Positions 1-8,799 of a DNA stretch of 37,317 bases are shown in pieces. A model generated the notes under the pieces. That model was not told where the DNA came from. It saw only the letters and a list, made by a program, of their open reading frames with translations, and did no database searches. This stretch comes from Bacteroidota bacterium (GTDB taxonomy: Bacteria > Bacteroidota > Bacteroidia > NS11-12g > UBA955): assembly GCA_027488495.1 (NCBI GenBank), contig JAIYBO010000207.1, positions 1 through 37,317 of the forward strand, written 5' to 3'. A program made the translations under genes and the position numbers. Numbering within the stretch: the stretch's first letter is position 1; each line of letters opens with the position of its first letter.

Positions 1-32
1 GCCATGAAATATTCATCCGTAAAAACTTCCAT
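1..32 (-). CDS. tadA: Partial 5' end of a probable tRNA-specific adenosine deaminase
   Basis: Only the first ten codons lie in the window (reading MEVFTDEYFM), running off the left edge. The T-D-E-Y-F-M pattern right after the start is typical of the N-terminus of TadA, which deaminates A34 to inosine in tRNA-Arg. A perfect TAnnTTTG promoter -7 box lies 24 nt upstream on the same strand, which supports a real gene start. The gene would be divergent from bshA. Ten residues are too few for certainty, and another deaminase-family protein is possible. Confidence 0.45.
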   Translation of the reverse strand, partial: MEVFTDEYFM

Positions 33-56
33 CAAATCAACAATAATTTTCCTGCA

Positions 57-64
57 CAAACCTA
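57..64 (-). promoter_or_regulatory. -7 box (TAGGTTTG) for the partial tadA
   Basis: The minus strand reads TAGGTTTG, a perfect match to the Bacteroidota -7 consensus TAnnTTTG, 24 nt before the ATG at 32. No clear -33 TTG element is seen. Confidence 0.4.
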
Positions 65-75
65 CATTTTTTACG

Positions 76-83
76 CAACTTTG
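76..83 (+). promoter_or_regulatory. Probable -7 box (CAACTTTG) for bshA
   Basis: CAACTTTG differs from TAnnTTTG only at the first base and ends 11 nt before the bshA ATG, the same placement as at most genes in this window. Confidence 0.35.
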
Positions 84-94
84 TTATACTAATC

Positions 95-1219
95 ATGCGT
101 GTAGGAATTGTTTGTTATCCCACCTTCGGTGGAAGCGGAGTGTTGGCCACAGAATTGGGAAAAGCACTCGCCAATAAAGGACATGAAGTCCACTTCATCA
201 GTTATAACCAACCCGCAAGATTGGATTTTTTCAGCGAAAATGTCTTCTATCACGAAGTCAATATCGCCAAATACCCCCTATTTGAATACGCACCCTACGA
301 AACCGCACTGGCAGGCAAAATGGTTGATATCGTGCAATCAGCACACCTCGATGTTCTGCACGTACATTACGCCATCCCACATGCATCAGCGGCCCTGTTG
401 GCAAAACAAATTCTCCAGCAAAAAGGCATTACCATTCCCGTTGTTACCACACTTCACGGAACAGATATCACCCTAGTTGGCAGAGAAGTCACCTATGAGC
501 ACGTGGTGAGCTGGAGCATCAATCAGTCCGATGCCGTAACCGCAGTATCCAATAAACTCAAAGAAGAAACCCTTGAACATTTTGATATCACCCGCGAAAT
601 TGACGTCATCCCCAATTTCATCGATTTCAATCGATTCAATAAAAAACCCCGCGAACACTTCAAACAAATGATTGCACCAAACGGGGAAAAAATCATCATC
701 CACACCTCAAACTTCCGCAAAGTGAAACGCGTGGAAGATGTGGTGGCCATATTTAGTAGAATCATCAAAGAAATTCCAGCCAAATTACTCCTCATCGGCG
801 ATGGCCCAGAAAGATCTCATATCGAAAAAGTCTGCAGAGAACACAAAACCTGTGATTGGGTTACCTTCCTCGGAAAACAAGAAGCCATAGAAGAAATTCT
901 CAGCATTGGCGATTTATTTGTGCTGCCCTCCGAATCAGAAAGCTTTGGCTTGGCCGCGCTAGAAGCCATGGCCTGTGAAGTACCCGTAATTAGCTCCAAT
1001 GCTGGCGGTATTCCCGAAGTAAACATCAACGGCGTGACTGGTTTTCTTTCCGATGTGGGCGATGTAGATAGCATGGCTCAAAATGCCATCACCCTGCTCA
1101 AAGACCCTGAAATGCTGAAAACTTTTCGCAAAAATGCATTGAAACAAGCGCACAACTTCGACCTTAAAACCATTCTCCTTCAATACGAAGCGGTTTACAA
1201 CAGGGTGGTAAATCAATAA
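95..1219 (+). CDS. bshA: N-acetyl-alpha-D-glucosaminyl L-malate synthase (bacillithiol synthesis)
   Basis: This is a GT4 (GT-B fold) glycosyltransferase of 374 aa, the usual BshA length. BshA joins GlcNAc from UDP-GlcNAc to L-malate, the first step of bacillithiol synthesis in the cytoplasm. The N-terminus has the BshA pattern CYPTFGGSGVLATELG (residues 7-22) with the glycine-rich loop at 12-15. HGTD is at 121-124, the SNFRKVKR segment at 205-212, and the E-x7-E nucleotide-sugar motif lies within SESESFGLAALEAMA (279-293; E282, E290). The ATG is preceded by a -7-like box. No bshB or bshC is in the window, which is normal because these genes are usually dispersed. The 3' end overlaps the convergent sigma-factor gene by 7 nt. 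Confidence 0.93.
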   Translation: MRVGIVCYPTFGGSGVLATELGKALANKGHEVHFISYNQPARLDFFSENVFYHEVNIAKYPLFEYAPYETALAGKMVDIVQSAHLDVLHVHYAIPHASAALLAKQILQQKGITIPVVTTLHGTDITLVGREVTYEHVVSWSINQSDAVTAVSNKLKEETLEHFDITREIDVIPNFIDFNRFNKKPREHFKQMIAPNGEKIIIHTSNFRKVKRVEDVVAIFSRIIKEIPAKLLLIGDGPERSHIEKVCREHKTCDWVTFLGKQEAIEEILSIGDLFVLPSESESFGLAALEAMACEVPVISSNAGGIPEVNINGVTGFLSDVGDVDSMAQNAITLLKDPEMLKTFRKNALKQAHNFDLKTILLQYEAVYNRVVNQ

Positions 1220-1701
1220 TTTTCTTTCAAAAACTTGAGCGCCAATCCAATTTGGTTCTCCACCGTCTTGGGTGAAATATCCATCAATTCTGCAATCTCT
1301 TTGTAGCTCAATTCATGCATCCGACTAAACAAAAAAACCTGCTTGCATTTGGTGGGTAACTTATCGATCAATTGATTGATTTTTGCCGTTGATTCCTTCG
1401 CCTCTAAATGCTCCAAGGCATTAAAATCCTTGCTTGCTACCGGCATTTCATCTTTCATCGAATCAAATGGCAATCGCGTTCTCTTGATTTGATTCAAACT
1501 CCGATTCTTAACCGCTCTAAACAGATAACTCTTTAGCGCTTCCATCCCCAACAAATCACTGTGCCTCTCCCAAATGGCAATAAATACATCGTTTACAACC
1601 TCTTCAGCATCCGTCACACTCCGCGTAATCGACAATGCAAACTGCATCAACGCGGGTCTGTACTTCTTATAAATTTCCTCAAAAGTAGGTTGCTGGCTCA
1701 A
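1213..1701 (-). CDS. ECF-type RNA polymerase sigma factor (sigma-70 family)
   Basis: This 162-aa protein has region 2 at about residues 9-77 (including AEEVVNDVFIAIWERH) and region 4 at about 108-158 with a helix-turn-helix around LSYKEIAELMDISPKTVENQ. It is the Bacteroidota ECF type that normally works with FecR anti-sigma factors. The start must be TTG at 1701: an in-frame TAG lies a few codons upstream and the next ATG would be residue 19, inside region 2. No anti-sigma gene adjoins it; the only FecR-like genes are about 27 kb away (28991-30113), and whether they are partners is unknown. It lies 63 nt downstream of recQ on the same strand. A weak -7-like box (TTATTTTG, minus, 1724-1731) lies 22 nt before the TTG. 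Confidence 0.9.
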   Translation of the reverse strand: MSQQPTFEEIYKKYRPALMQFALSITRSVTDAEEVVNDVFIAIWERHSDLLGMEALKSYLFRAVKNRSLNQIKRTRLPFDSMKDEMPVASKDFNALEHLEAKESTAKINQLIDKLPTKCKQVFLFSRMHELSYKEIAELMDISPKTVENQIGLALKFLKENY

Positions 1702-1764
1702 TGGAATTATTTGCTATTCTATGCAAAATAACAAAACAGTCAGCACATTACCCGTTGCAACCCA

Positions 1765-3969
1765 TCAATTCCCAACGTCACTCAGAAATTGAATGTGCAT
1801 AAGTTCGAGTTCCTCATGACTAAAATCGCCCTCAAAATAGGCCACCGCCTTATCAATATCTGCCTCATCCGTGGTCTTGAAATACGCCAAAACCTCGGCC
1901 TGTAAATCCTCCTCCAAAAACTGATTCAAAAAATATCGCAGATTCAACTTGGTTCCGGAATTCACGATTTGCTCCAATTCGTGCAACAACTCATCAAAAC
2001 TGATACCCAATTGCTTGGCGATATCCGGCAAATCCACCTTTTTATCGATGTTCAAAATGATATTCACCCGCTTCGCAGATCTTTCAGAATTGCCCTTGAG
2101 CACAATATCTTGAGGCCTTTCTATCTGATTCTCCTTCACAAAATCCGATATATAAGAAACAAACGGCTCACCAAATTTCATGGCCTTGTTCTTGCCCACG
2201 CCGTTGATGTTCCCCAACTCGTCAATATTCATGGGGTACTTCGTGGCCATGTCCTCCAGACTCGGATCTTGAAAAATCACATAAGGTGGCAATGACAAAT
2301 CCTTGGCCACTTTTCTTCTCAAATCTTTCAAATGATTGAACAGTTCCTCATCACAGATGCTCTCGGTTTTGAAGCTTTCGTAATCCTCATCACTCACACT
2401 ATCAAACTCCACATCCACCGCCATTTCATGAAACGTAGGATTTTTCAAATAGGCCTCCCCATCTGCCGAGATACTCATCAACCCGTACTTCTCGATGTTC
2501 TTGTTCAAATACCCATGAACCAAAGCCAATCGCATCAAGGATTTCCAAAACAACTTGTCTTTCTCTTTCCCAAATCCAAAATCCACCAACAAATCATGCC
2601 CATAATCCCGAATACTATCGATCCGCTTCCCAACGAAAAAATTCACCAAATGATTCATCCCCAACTCACTCTTCAAGTTCACAATGGAATTCAACATGGC
2701 AACCAATTCATTGGTCACTTCTTGTTTGGGCTTGGGATGTGCGCAGTTATCACACATCTTATTGCAATCACCCTCCTCAAAATGCTCACCAAAATAATGC
2801 AACAACAACTTGCGCCTGCAATGACTGCTCTCTGCAAATGCCGCCGTTTCTGCTATCAACAAACTCCCAATCTCTTGCTCCGCCACCGGCTTGTCCTTCA
2901 TGAACTTCTCCAACTTCTCAATGTCCGATGGATTATAAAACAACAAACAATCCCCTTGCAAACCATCGCGACCGCCCCGGCCTGTCTCTTGATAATACCC
3001 CTCTAAACTCTTCGGCACATCGTAGTGAATCACAAACCGAACATCTGGCTTATCAATCCCCATTCCAAAGGCTATCGTAGCCACAATCACATTGCAATCC
3101 TCCATCAAAAACGCATCCTGGTGCTGACCCCTCACTTTAGAATCTAACCCCGCATGATACGGCAACGCCTTGATGCCATTCATGTTCAACATCTCCGAAA
3201 TCTCTTCAACCTTCTTGCGCGACAAACAATAAACGATACCGCTCTTGTTTGTCCGAGCCTTGATAAATGATATGATCTCTTTATGGACAATGTCTTTGCG
3301 GCCCTTTGGACGAACCTGATAATATAAATTGGAACGATTGAATGAACTCTTGAACAAATTGGATGTCATCATCCCCAAATTCTTCTGAACATCCTGCTGA
3401 ACTTTTGGTGTAGCTGTTGCTGTTAAAGCCATCACAGGCACATCATCGATGGCCTTCACCATCTGTTTAATTCTGCGATATTCTGGGCGGAAATCATGAC
3501 CCCACTCTGAAATACAATGCGCCTCATCCACTGCAACAAAAGAAATTTTTACCTGCTTGAGCAAATCAATGGTTTCATCCTTCTTCAATGTTTCAGGTGC
3601 CACATACAACAACTTGGTCTCACCACTCAACATATCTTCAATCACCTGATTCAGTTCAGACTTGCTCAATGAACTGTTTAGAAAGTGAGCCAATGAACTC
3701 TTTTGAGCAAAACCACGAATATTATCAACCTGATTTTTCATCAGAGCAATCAATGGTGAAATCACAATCGCCGTTCCCTCCATCATCACCGCTGGCAATT
3801 GATAACACATCGATTTGCCCGCACCCGTTGGCATGATCACAAAACAATCTTCCCCCGCCAAAATACTGTTCACCACCGCCTCTTGATTTCCTTTGAATCC
3901 ATCAAAGCCAAAAAACTCTTTCAATACCTTCCTAGGCTCCAATTGGGGAGCTATCGCCGCTGATTGCAT
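1765..3969 (-). CDS. recQ: ATP-dependent DNA helicase RecQ
   Basis: This 3'-5' SF2 helicase of 734 aa acts in recombination and fork repair. Walker A PTGAGKS is at residues 47-53, the DEAH box at 148-151 within VDEAHCISEWGHDFRPEYRR, and the helicase C domain at about 240-350 with the ETGRGGRDG motif VI. The zinc site (C384, C402, C406, C409) is followed by an RQC winged helix (about 415-520) and an HRDC domain (about 543-612). After HRDC come about 120 residues, including a predicted helix-turn-helix around VDLPDIAKQLGISFDELLHE, as in many Bacteroidota RecQ proteins, which are longer than E. coli RecQ (about 610 aa). The gene is divergent from kdsD across 143 nt, and no strong -7 box was found for it. 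Confidence 0.95.
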   Translation of the reverse strand: MQSAAIAPQLEPRKVLKEFFGFDGFKGNQEAVVNSILAGEDCFVIMPTGAGKSMCYQLPAVMMEGTAIVISPLIALMKNQVDNIRGFAQKSSLAHFLNSSLSKSELNQVIEDMLSGETKLLYVAPETLKKDETIDLLKQVKISFVAVDEAHCISEWGHDFRPEYRRIKQMVKAIDDVPVMALTATATPKVQQDVQKNLGMMTSNLFKSSFNRSNLYYQVRPKGRKDIVHKEIISFIKARTNKSGIVYCLSRKKVEEISEMLNMNGIKALPYHAGLDSKVRGQHQDAFLMEDCNVIVATIAFGMGIDKPDVRFVIHYDVPKSLEGYYQETGRGGRDGLQGDCLLFYNPSDIEKLEKFMKDKPVAEQEIGSLLIAETAAFAESSHCRRKLLLHYFGEHFEEGDCNKMCDNCAHPKPKQEVTNELVAMLNSIVNLKSELGMNHLVNFFVGKRIDSIRDYGHDLLVDFGFGKEKDKLFWKSLMRLALVHGYLNKNIEKYGLMSISADGEAYLKNPTFHEMAVDVEFDSVSDEDYESFKTESICDEELFNHLKDLRRKVAKDLSLPPYVIFQDPSLEDMATKYPMNIDELGNINGVGKNKAMKFGEPFVSYISDFVKENQIERPQDIVLKGNSERSAKRVNIILNIDKKVDLPDIAKQLGISFDELLHELEQIVNSGTKLNLRYFLNQFLEEDLQAEVLAYFKTTDEADIDKAVAYFEGDFSHEELELMHIQFLSDVGN

Positions 3970-4092
3970 AAATTCAGTTAATCAATGTTTTTTTGTTAAA
4001 ACGAAAACGTAATGTGAATGTGAAATTACGAAGAATTTCCCAACTCAGCACCTGCCATTGGCAATTTTTACAACCGCTCAGATAATTTTTGG

Positions 4093-4100
4093 TTACTTTG
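4093..4100 (+). promoter_or_regulatory. Probable -7 box (TTACTTTG) for kdsD-manC
   Basis: TTACTTTG has one mismatch to TAnnTTTG and ends 12 nt before the kdsD ATG. The same 8-mer sits 4 nt before pcrB, which supports its being a promoter element. Confidence 0.4.
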
Positions 4101-4112
4101 CAATAAAAATAG

Positions 4113-5093
4113 ATGGCCAATACCTCAAATTCCGCTGAATTGATCAAATCATACGGCATTCAAGCCATAGAAAATGAATTGAATTCCCTTCATGCCCTGT
4201 CACAATTCATCGATGAACAATTTGCTGCAGTCATTGAACTTCTTCTGCTCAACCAAGGTCGAGCCATCATCACAGGTATCGGAAAAAGTGCCATCATCGC
4301 CCAGAAAATTGTAGCCACCCTGAATTCAACCGGACAGCCAGCGCTCTTCATGCATGCCGCAGATGCCATCCACGGTGATCTTGGTATGATTCAACAAAAC
4401 GACGTGGTTATTGCGATATCAAAAAGTGGAAACACCCCCGAAATTCAGTCTTTGGCACCCCTACTCAAACGTTTCAACAACAAATTGGTGGCCATTGTGG
4501 GCAATGTCAATAGCCAATTGGCACAACAAGCCGATTATGTACTGAATACCACCATAGACCGTGAAGCTTGCCCCAACAATTTAGCGCCCACCACCAGTAC
4601 CACTGCACAATTGCTCATGGGAGATGCCATAGCCATTGCCTTGATACAAATGCGCGGTTTCAACAGCCAAGACTTTTCCAAATACCACCCCGGTGGCGCC
4701 TTGGGGAAAAAACTATACCTACAGTGCGGTAGCATTGCTCAGAACAATGCCAAACCCGCTGTTTCACCAAATACCCCATGGAAAGAAGTCATCCTTACCA
4801 TCACCAAAAATCGCTTGGGTGCAACCGCTGTAATCAATGAACAACAACAAATTGTTGGCATTATCACCGATGGTGATATCCGCAGAATGCTAGAAAATTA
4901 TACCGATTTCCAGCAACTTACCGCCGAAAAAATCATGTCGCATTCTCCCATTAGCGTAGAAGCCAACGCAATGGCCACAGAAGTTGCCGCTTTGATGCAA
5001 GAGAAGAAAATCACCCAATTACTAGTAACACAACAGAGTATTTACTTTGGCGTTGTACATTTGCACGACCTTTATAAAGAGGGTATTTTATGA
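4113..5093 (+). CDS. kdsD: D-arabinose 5-phosphate isomerase (KpsF/GutQ family)
   Basis: The 326-aa protein has the standard KpsF/GutQ architecture: a SIS sugar-isomerase domain (about 45-178) and two CBS domains (about 210-326). Visible motifs are GIGKS (55-59), SKSGNT (103-108) and HPGGALGK (192-199). Family members convert ribulose 5-phosphate to arabinose 5-phosphate, the first step of Kdo synthesis for lipopolysaccharide. The stop overlaps the manC start by 4 nt (ATGA), indicating an operon for surface-sugar precursors. The start is supported by a -7-like box 12 nt upstream. Confidence 0.92.
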   Translation: MANTSNSAELIKSYGIQAIENELNSLHALSQFIDEQFAAVIELLLLNQGRAIITGIGKSAIIAQKIVATLNSTGQPALFMHAADAIHGDLGMIQQNDVVIAISKSGNTPEIQSLAPLLKRFNNKLVAIVGNVNSQLAQQADYVLNTTIDREACPNNLAPTTSTTAQLLMGDAIAIALIQMRGFNSQDFSKYHPGGALGKKLYLQCGSIAQNNAKPAVSPNTPWKEVILTITKNRLGATAVINEQQQIVGIITDGDIRRMLENYTDFQQLTAEKIMSHSPISVEANAMATEVAALMQEKKITQLLVTQQSIYFGVVHLHDLYKEGIL

Positions 5094-6172
5094 GCTTAAA
5101 CAAAAACCATTACGTATTGATCATGGCCGGAGGTATCGGCAGCAGATTTTGGCCGGTGAGCAAAAAGAGCTTCCCCAAGCAGTTCATCGATATCATGGGT
5201 ACAGGTGAATCGCTCATCAAACAAACCTACAACCGTTTCAGTCACATGGTACCCCAAGAGAACATCTTCGTGGTTACCAATACAGATTACGTGCCTTTGG
5301 TGCAAACTCACATCCCCGAAATGCATATTTCAAGGATATTGCACGAACCCTTGGCGAAAAATACAGCTCCCTGTATTGCATTGGCAAACCGCCACATCTT
5401 CCAGCAAAACCCAGATGCTGTTTGTCTTGTAGCGCCCAGTGATCACCTCATCAGCAACGAAGTGGCCTTCATCGAAACCGCCACCCACGCCATGAATTTC
5501 GCCGCAAACCACGATGCACTCGTGACATTGGGTATCAAACCCACTCGCCCCGATACCGGATACGGTTACATACAATTCAACCCCGAGTTGGATGGCAGCG
5601 GATTGCATCGCGTGAAAACCTTTACCGAAAAACCCAGCGAAGACATCGCCAAGAGCTTTTTGGAAAGCGGAGAATTCCTCTGGAACGCCGGCATCTTCGT
5701 GTGGAGCATGAAAGCCATCAACCGCAGCATCGAACAACACATCCCCGAAATACACCAAATTTTTGCCGAAGTTGATACACTGAGCCCCAATTACAGCGAC
5801 CAATTGGAACAAGCCTACTCACTCACGCCCAGCATTAGCATCGATTATGGCGTCTTGGAGAAGGAAAGTGAAGTATTCGTGATGCCCGCCAATTTCGGTT
5901 GGAACGATCTAGGTACTTGGAAAAGCCTTTGGGATGTAAGCGACCGAAATGAAAAAAACAACGCCATCGTTGGGAAAAACGTGCACGTGTACAACACCAC
6001 AGAAAGCCTCGTTTTCAATAACTCACAAAAGCTGATCGTGGTAAACGGAGTAGACAATATCGTCATTGTTGAATCAGATGAAGTTCTCTTGGTCATGAAC
6101 AAAGACAAAGAGCAAGAGTTGAAAACCATTGTGAACGAAATCAAAGACCGTTACAAGGGAAAATTCAACTAG
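5090..6172 (+). CDS. manC: Mannose-1-phosphate guanylyltransferase (GDP-mannose pyrophosphorylase)
   Basis: The enzyme makes GDP-mannose from mannose 1-phosphate and GTP for exopolysaccharide or O-antigen synthesis. The nucleotidyltransferase signature AGGIGSRFWPVSKKSFPKQF lies at residues 13-32, with APSDH (115-119), FTEKP (178-182), WNAGIFVW (198-205) and FGWNDLGTW (269-277). At 360 aa it is the short, monofunctional type without the C-terminal phosphomannose isomerase cupin. It overlaps kdsD by 4 nt. A run of eight T follows directly after the stop (6173-6180), but I see no hairpin before it. Confidence 0.93.
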   Translation: MSLNKNHYVLIMAGGIGSRFWPVSKKSFPKQFIDIMGTGESLIKQTYNRFSHMVPQENIFVVTNTDYVPLVQTHIPEMHISRILHEPLAKNTAPCIALANRHIFQQNPDAVCLVAPSDHLISNEVAFIETATHAMNFAANHDALVTLGIKPTRPDTGYGYIQFNPELDGSGLHRVKTFTEKPSEDIAKSFLESGEFLWNAGIFVWSMKAINRSIEQHIPEIHQIFAEVDTLSPNYSDQLEQAYSLTPSISIDYGVLEKESEVFVMPANFGWNDLGTWKSLWDVSDRNEKNNAIVGKNVHVYNTTESLVFNNSQKLIVVNGVDNIVIVESDEVLLVMNKDKEQELKTIVNEIKDRYKGKFN

Positions 6173-6177
6173 TTTTT

Positions 6178-6208
6178 TTTGCAATCTTTTGCATTTTTAA
6201 TATATTTG
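6178..6208 (+). promoter_or_regulatory. Promoter with -33 TTTG and -7 TATATTTG before the candidate small RNA
   Basis: TTTG (6178-6181) and TATATTTG (6201-6208) are separated by 19 nt, matching the Bacteroidota -33/-7 arrangement at both elements. It is the only promoter here where I see both boxes well spaced. Transcription would begin near 6213-6215, right at a hairpin. Confidence 0.55.
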
Positions 6209-6212
6209 TAGT

Positions 6213-6298
6213 GTTATCGGTTATTTCGATAACGCCAACTGTTACGCGCTTTTATATACCAACATCCTGGCCGCTTTAATCAGCGGCCTTGATTTTTT
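6213..6298 (+). ncRNA. Candidate small RNA or attenuated leader before the EamA gene
   Basis: Between a good promoter (6178-6208) and a rho-independent terminator (6269-6298) lies about 85 nt without a convincing ORF. It begins with a perfect 7-bp hairpin (GTTATCG 6213-6219 / CGATAAC 6227-6233, loop 7 nt) and ends with the terminator hairpin. The unit could be a free-standing small RNA, or a leader whose terminator controls the EamA gene starting 10 nt further on. The architecture is seen directly; the function is inference. I could not match it to a known RNA family. Confidence 0.45.
6269..6298 (+). terminator. Rho-independent terminator between manC and the EamA gene
   Basis: GGCCGCT (6269-6275) and AGCGGCC (6282-6288) form a 7-bp GC-rich stem with a 6-nt loop, followed by TTGATTTTTT. 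It lies 10 nt before the EamA ATG, so it either ends upstream transcripts or attenuates EamA expression. Confidence 0.7.
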
Positions 6299-6307
6299 AA
6301 ACAGGTT

Positions 6308-7273
6308 ATGGCTTCTGAAACTTCTCCAAGAACGAAAGCATTTATTGCACTCCATTCTGCCGTATTCCTTTGGGGGTTTACTGCCATTCTTGGAAAACTC
6401 ATTTCCTATGGTTCCATTACTTTAGTTTGGCATCGCATGATGTTAACTGCCATCATTTATTTATTGATGCCCGCAGTATGGAAATCACTGAAAGGACTTT
6501 CTCTTAAAACAGCAATGACATTTTGGGGCATTGGTTTGTTGGTTTGTGCGCATTGGCTCACATTTTATGGCAGCATCAAACTGGGCAATTCTGTATCAGT
6601 CACCTTGGCATGCCTGGGGTCAGCCTCATTTTTCGCATCCATCATCGAGCCAATAGTACTCAAACAACCCTTCTCAAAAAGAGATATTTATATGGGTTTG
6701 ATTGTGGTTCTTGGAATCCTTTTTATCTATTTCTCACTACCCGAAAATCAACCGGGCCATATAGCAAAAGTGGGCGATGTCTCTTATGGATGGGCTGTAA
6801 TTACCGGTCTATTAAGCGCTGCACTCGCCGCAACATTTACAACGCTCAATAAGGCCAATATTCATCGAGCCAAACCGCTCGCCATTTCTACCTTGGAAAT
6901 GATGTCAGGCGCACTGATTCTGTCGTTGATTATCCCTTTGATTTCCTCAGACCCTATCGTTTTTTTACCCCCCATAAACCCTGAAATCCTTACGATCAAC
7001 AACATCGCAAACGGACCGTGGGATTTGATATGGATTTTATTGCTCGCCTTGCTCTGCACCAATCTCACTTTTTACCTCGGAACCTATGCCCTCAATCAGC
7101 TTAGCGCGTTTACCGCAAACCTCACAGTAAACCTAGAGCCCATCTATGGCATCGTCTTGGGCGCGCTGATTTTTAACGAAAACGAAGACCTGAACATTTG
7201 GTTCTATTGTGGAGCAGCAATCATCTTAGGTGCGATTTTCACCCAAGCATATTTATCTAGCAAAAAGAATTAA
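6308..7273 (+). CDS. EamA/DMT-superfamily inner-membrane transporter
   Basis: This hydrophobic protein of 321 aa has two EamA repeats and about ten predicted membrane helices, as in RhaT/YdcZ-like drug/metabolite exporters. The first repeat begins around AFIALHSAVFLWGFTAILGK and the second near SYGWAVITGLLSAALAATFT. The C-terminal repeat has the usual LTVNLEPIYGIVLGALIFNE segment. Substrate cannot be told from sequence. The ATG lies 10 nt after a terminator hairpin, so expression may depend on read-through or on an unrecognised promoter. The gene overlaps the convergent proS by 4 nt. Confidence 0.9.
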   Translation: MASETSPRTKAFIALHSAVFLWGFTAILGKLISYGSITLVWHRMMLTAIIYLLMPAVWKSLKGLSLKTAMTFWGIGLLVCAHWLTFYGSIKLGNSVSVTLACLGSASFFASIIEPIVLKQPFSKRDIYMGLIVVLGILFIYFSLPENQPGHIAKVGDVSYGWAVITGLLSAALAATFTTLNKANIHRAKPLAISTLEMMSGALILSLIIPLISSDPIVFLPPINPEILTINNIANGPWDLIWILLLALLCTNLTFYLGTYALNQLSAFTANLTVNLEPIYGIVLGALIFNENEDLNIWFYCGAAIILGAIFTQAYLSSKKN

Positions 7274-8748
7274 TAAGCTTTTGCGAATACCACCCTGCCA
7301 GCGCTCGGCTTGCCACTGTATACGCAAACCCCAGCCTCTTCCCCGCGTTCCAATGGAATACAGCGAATGGTTGCCTTGGTAAGTTCCTTGATCTTCTCTT
7401 CAGTCTCTCCTGTTCCATCCCAATGCGCAATCGCAAAGCCCTCTTTCACATTGATCACCTCCAAAAACTCATCCCAATTGTTGACCTCTTGGGTTTTTTC
7501 TTCACGATATTTCGCAGCACGATCAAACAAATTCTGCTGAATTTCATCCATCAAAGTCAAAATGCGCGCGCGCAAATCTCCCATGGGAACCGCAAATTTC
7601 TCCTTGGTATCCCTCCGTGCAACTTCCACTGAACCAGATTCCAAATCACGCATACCCACAGCCAAACGCACAGGTACCCCCTTCAACTCCCATTCTGCAA
7701 ACTTATAACCAGGCTTGTAAGTATCTCTATCATCAAATTTCACCGTGAGTCCCGCGGCTTTCAACTCAGCAGATAGTGGCTGCATCGCCAATTTGATCGT
7801 TTCCAAGTCCTCATCACTGCGATAAACAGGCACAATCACCACATGAATCGGCGCCAACTTTGGTGGCAATACCAACCCCTCATCGTCGCTATGTGTCATA
7901 ATCAATGCACCCATCAATCGGGTAGAAACACCCCAACTTGTGGCCCAAACATATTCCAATTTGCCTTCCTTGCTTTGAAACTTCACATCAAAAGCCTTGG
8001 CAAAATTCTGACCCAAGAAGTGGCTCGTGCCCATCTGAAGGGCCTTTCCATCTTGCATCATGCCCTCAATACAATATGTATCATCGGCACCCGCAAAACG
8101 CTCATTCTCCGTTTTAACACCCTTAATCACCGGAACAGCCATAAAGGTTTCAGCAAATTCTGCGTATACTTCAAGCATTTTTCGCGCTTCTACCAATGCC
8201 TCCTCTTTGGTGGCGTGTGCGGTATGCCCTTCTTGCCACAAGAATTCAGCCGTGCGCAAGAACAACCGAGTACGCATTTCCCAACGCACCACATTGGCCC
8301 ATTGGTTGATTAAAATTGGCAAATCGCGATAGCTTTGAATCCAGTTTTTATAGGTATTCCAAATGATGGCCTCAGATGTTGGACGAACAATCAATTCTTC
8401 CTCCAATTTCGAATCTGGATCCGCCATCAAATGTCCAGGTTTATCTGGATTGGCTTTTAATCTGTAGTGGGTTACCACTGCACATTCTTTGGCGAAGCCT
8501 TCCGCGTTTTTCTCCTCTTTTTCGAACAAGCTTTTGGGCACAAACAGCGGAAAATATGCATTCACGTGACCCGTTTCTTTAAACATGTCATCGAGTTGGC
8601 GCTGCATTTTTTCCCAAATGGCATACCCATAAGGCTTAATAACCATGCAACCTTTTACGGCACTGTGTTCGGCCAAATCGGCATTTTTTACCAGGTTGTT
8701 ATACCATTCACTATAATTTTCGCTGCGTTTTACTTTTTCAAAAGCCAT
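7270..8748 (-). CDS. proS: Prolyl-tRNA synthetase, archaeal/eukaryotic-like type
   Basis: This class II aminoacyl-tRNA synthetase charges tRNA-Pro. The 492-aa length and N-terminal sequence (NYSEWYNNLVKNADLAEHS) match the short ProS form that lacks the bacterial INS editing domain, common in Bacteroidota. Motif 2 is visible at RTAEFLWQEGHTAHATKEEA and the proline-binding region at AGADDTYCIEGMMQDGKALQ. The anticodon-binding domain (from about residue 285) and a C-terminal domain ending in tyrosine (VVFAKAY) are present. The start is supported by a perfect -7 box 14 nt upstream. It lies downstream of nrdJ but is separated from it by a strong terminator. Confidence 0.95.
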   Translation of the reverse strand: MAFEKVKRSENYSEWYNNLVKNADLAEHSAVKGCMVIKPYGYAIWEKMQRQLDDMFKETGHVNAYFPLFVPKSLFEKEEKNAEGFAKECAVVTHYRLKANPDKPGHLMADPDSKLEEELIVRPTSEAIIWNTYKNWIQSYRDLPILINQWANVVRWEMRTRLFLRTAEFLWQEGHTAHATKEEALVEARKMLEVYAEFAETFMAVPVIKGVKTENERFAGADDTYCIEGMMQDGKALQMGTSHFLGQNFAKAFDVKFQSKEGKLEYVWATSWGVSTRLMGALIMTHSDDEGLVLPPKLAPIHVVIVPVYRSDEDLETIKLAMQPLSAELKAAGLTVKFDDRDTYKPGYKFAEWELKGVPVRLAVGMRDLESGSVEVARRDTKEKFAVPMGDLRARILTLMDEIQQNLFDRAAKYREEKTQEVNNWDEFLEVINVKEGFAIAHWDGTGETEEKIKELTKATIRCIPLERGEEAGVCVYSGKPSAGRVVFAKAY

Positions 8749-8762
8749 ATTACTATTGGTTA

Positions 8763-8770
8763 CAAAGTTA
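8763..8770 (-). promoter_or_regulatory. -7 box (TAACTTTG) for proS
   Basis: The minus strand reads TAACTTTG, a perfect TAnnTTTG match 14 nt before the proS ATG and downstream of the nrdJ terminator, as expected for an independent promoter. Confidence 0.5.
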
Positions 8771-8799
8771 AATTGTTTTGAGGTGTGGGATTGGGAAAT

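Noticed and set aside
2332..3006. 224-codon open frame on the plus strand
   Set aside because: It lies wholly antisense to recQ and has no recognisable domain; its composition is that of a shadow frame.
3974..4159. 61-codon minus-strand frame between recQ and kdsD
   Set aside because: It overlaps the kdsD start antisense and has no recognisable family or promoter; most likely chance.
6173..6180. T8 run right after the manC stop as a terminator
   Set aside because: No GC-rich hairpin precedes it; it fits better as part of the -33 region of the next promoter.
7843..8313. 156-codon plus-strand frame
   Set aside because: It is antisense to conserved proS sequence, with no domain or start signal.
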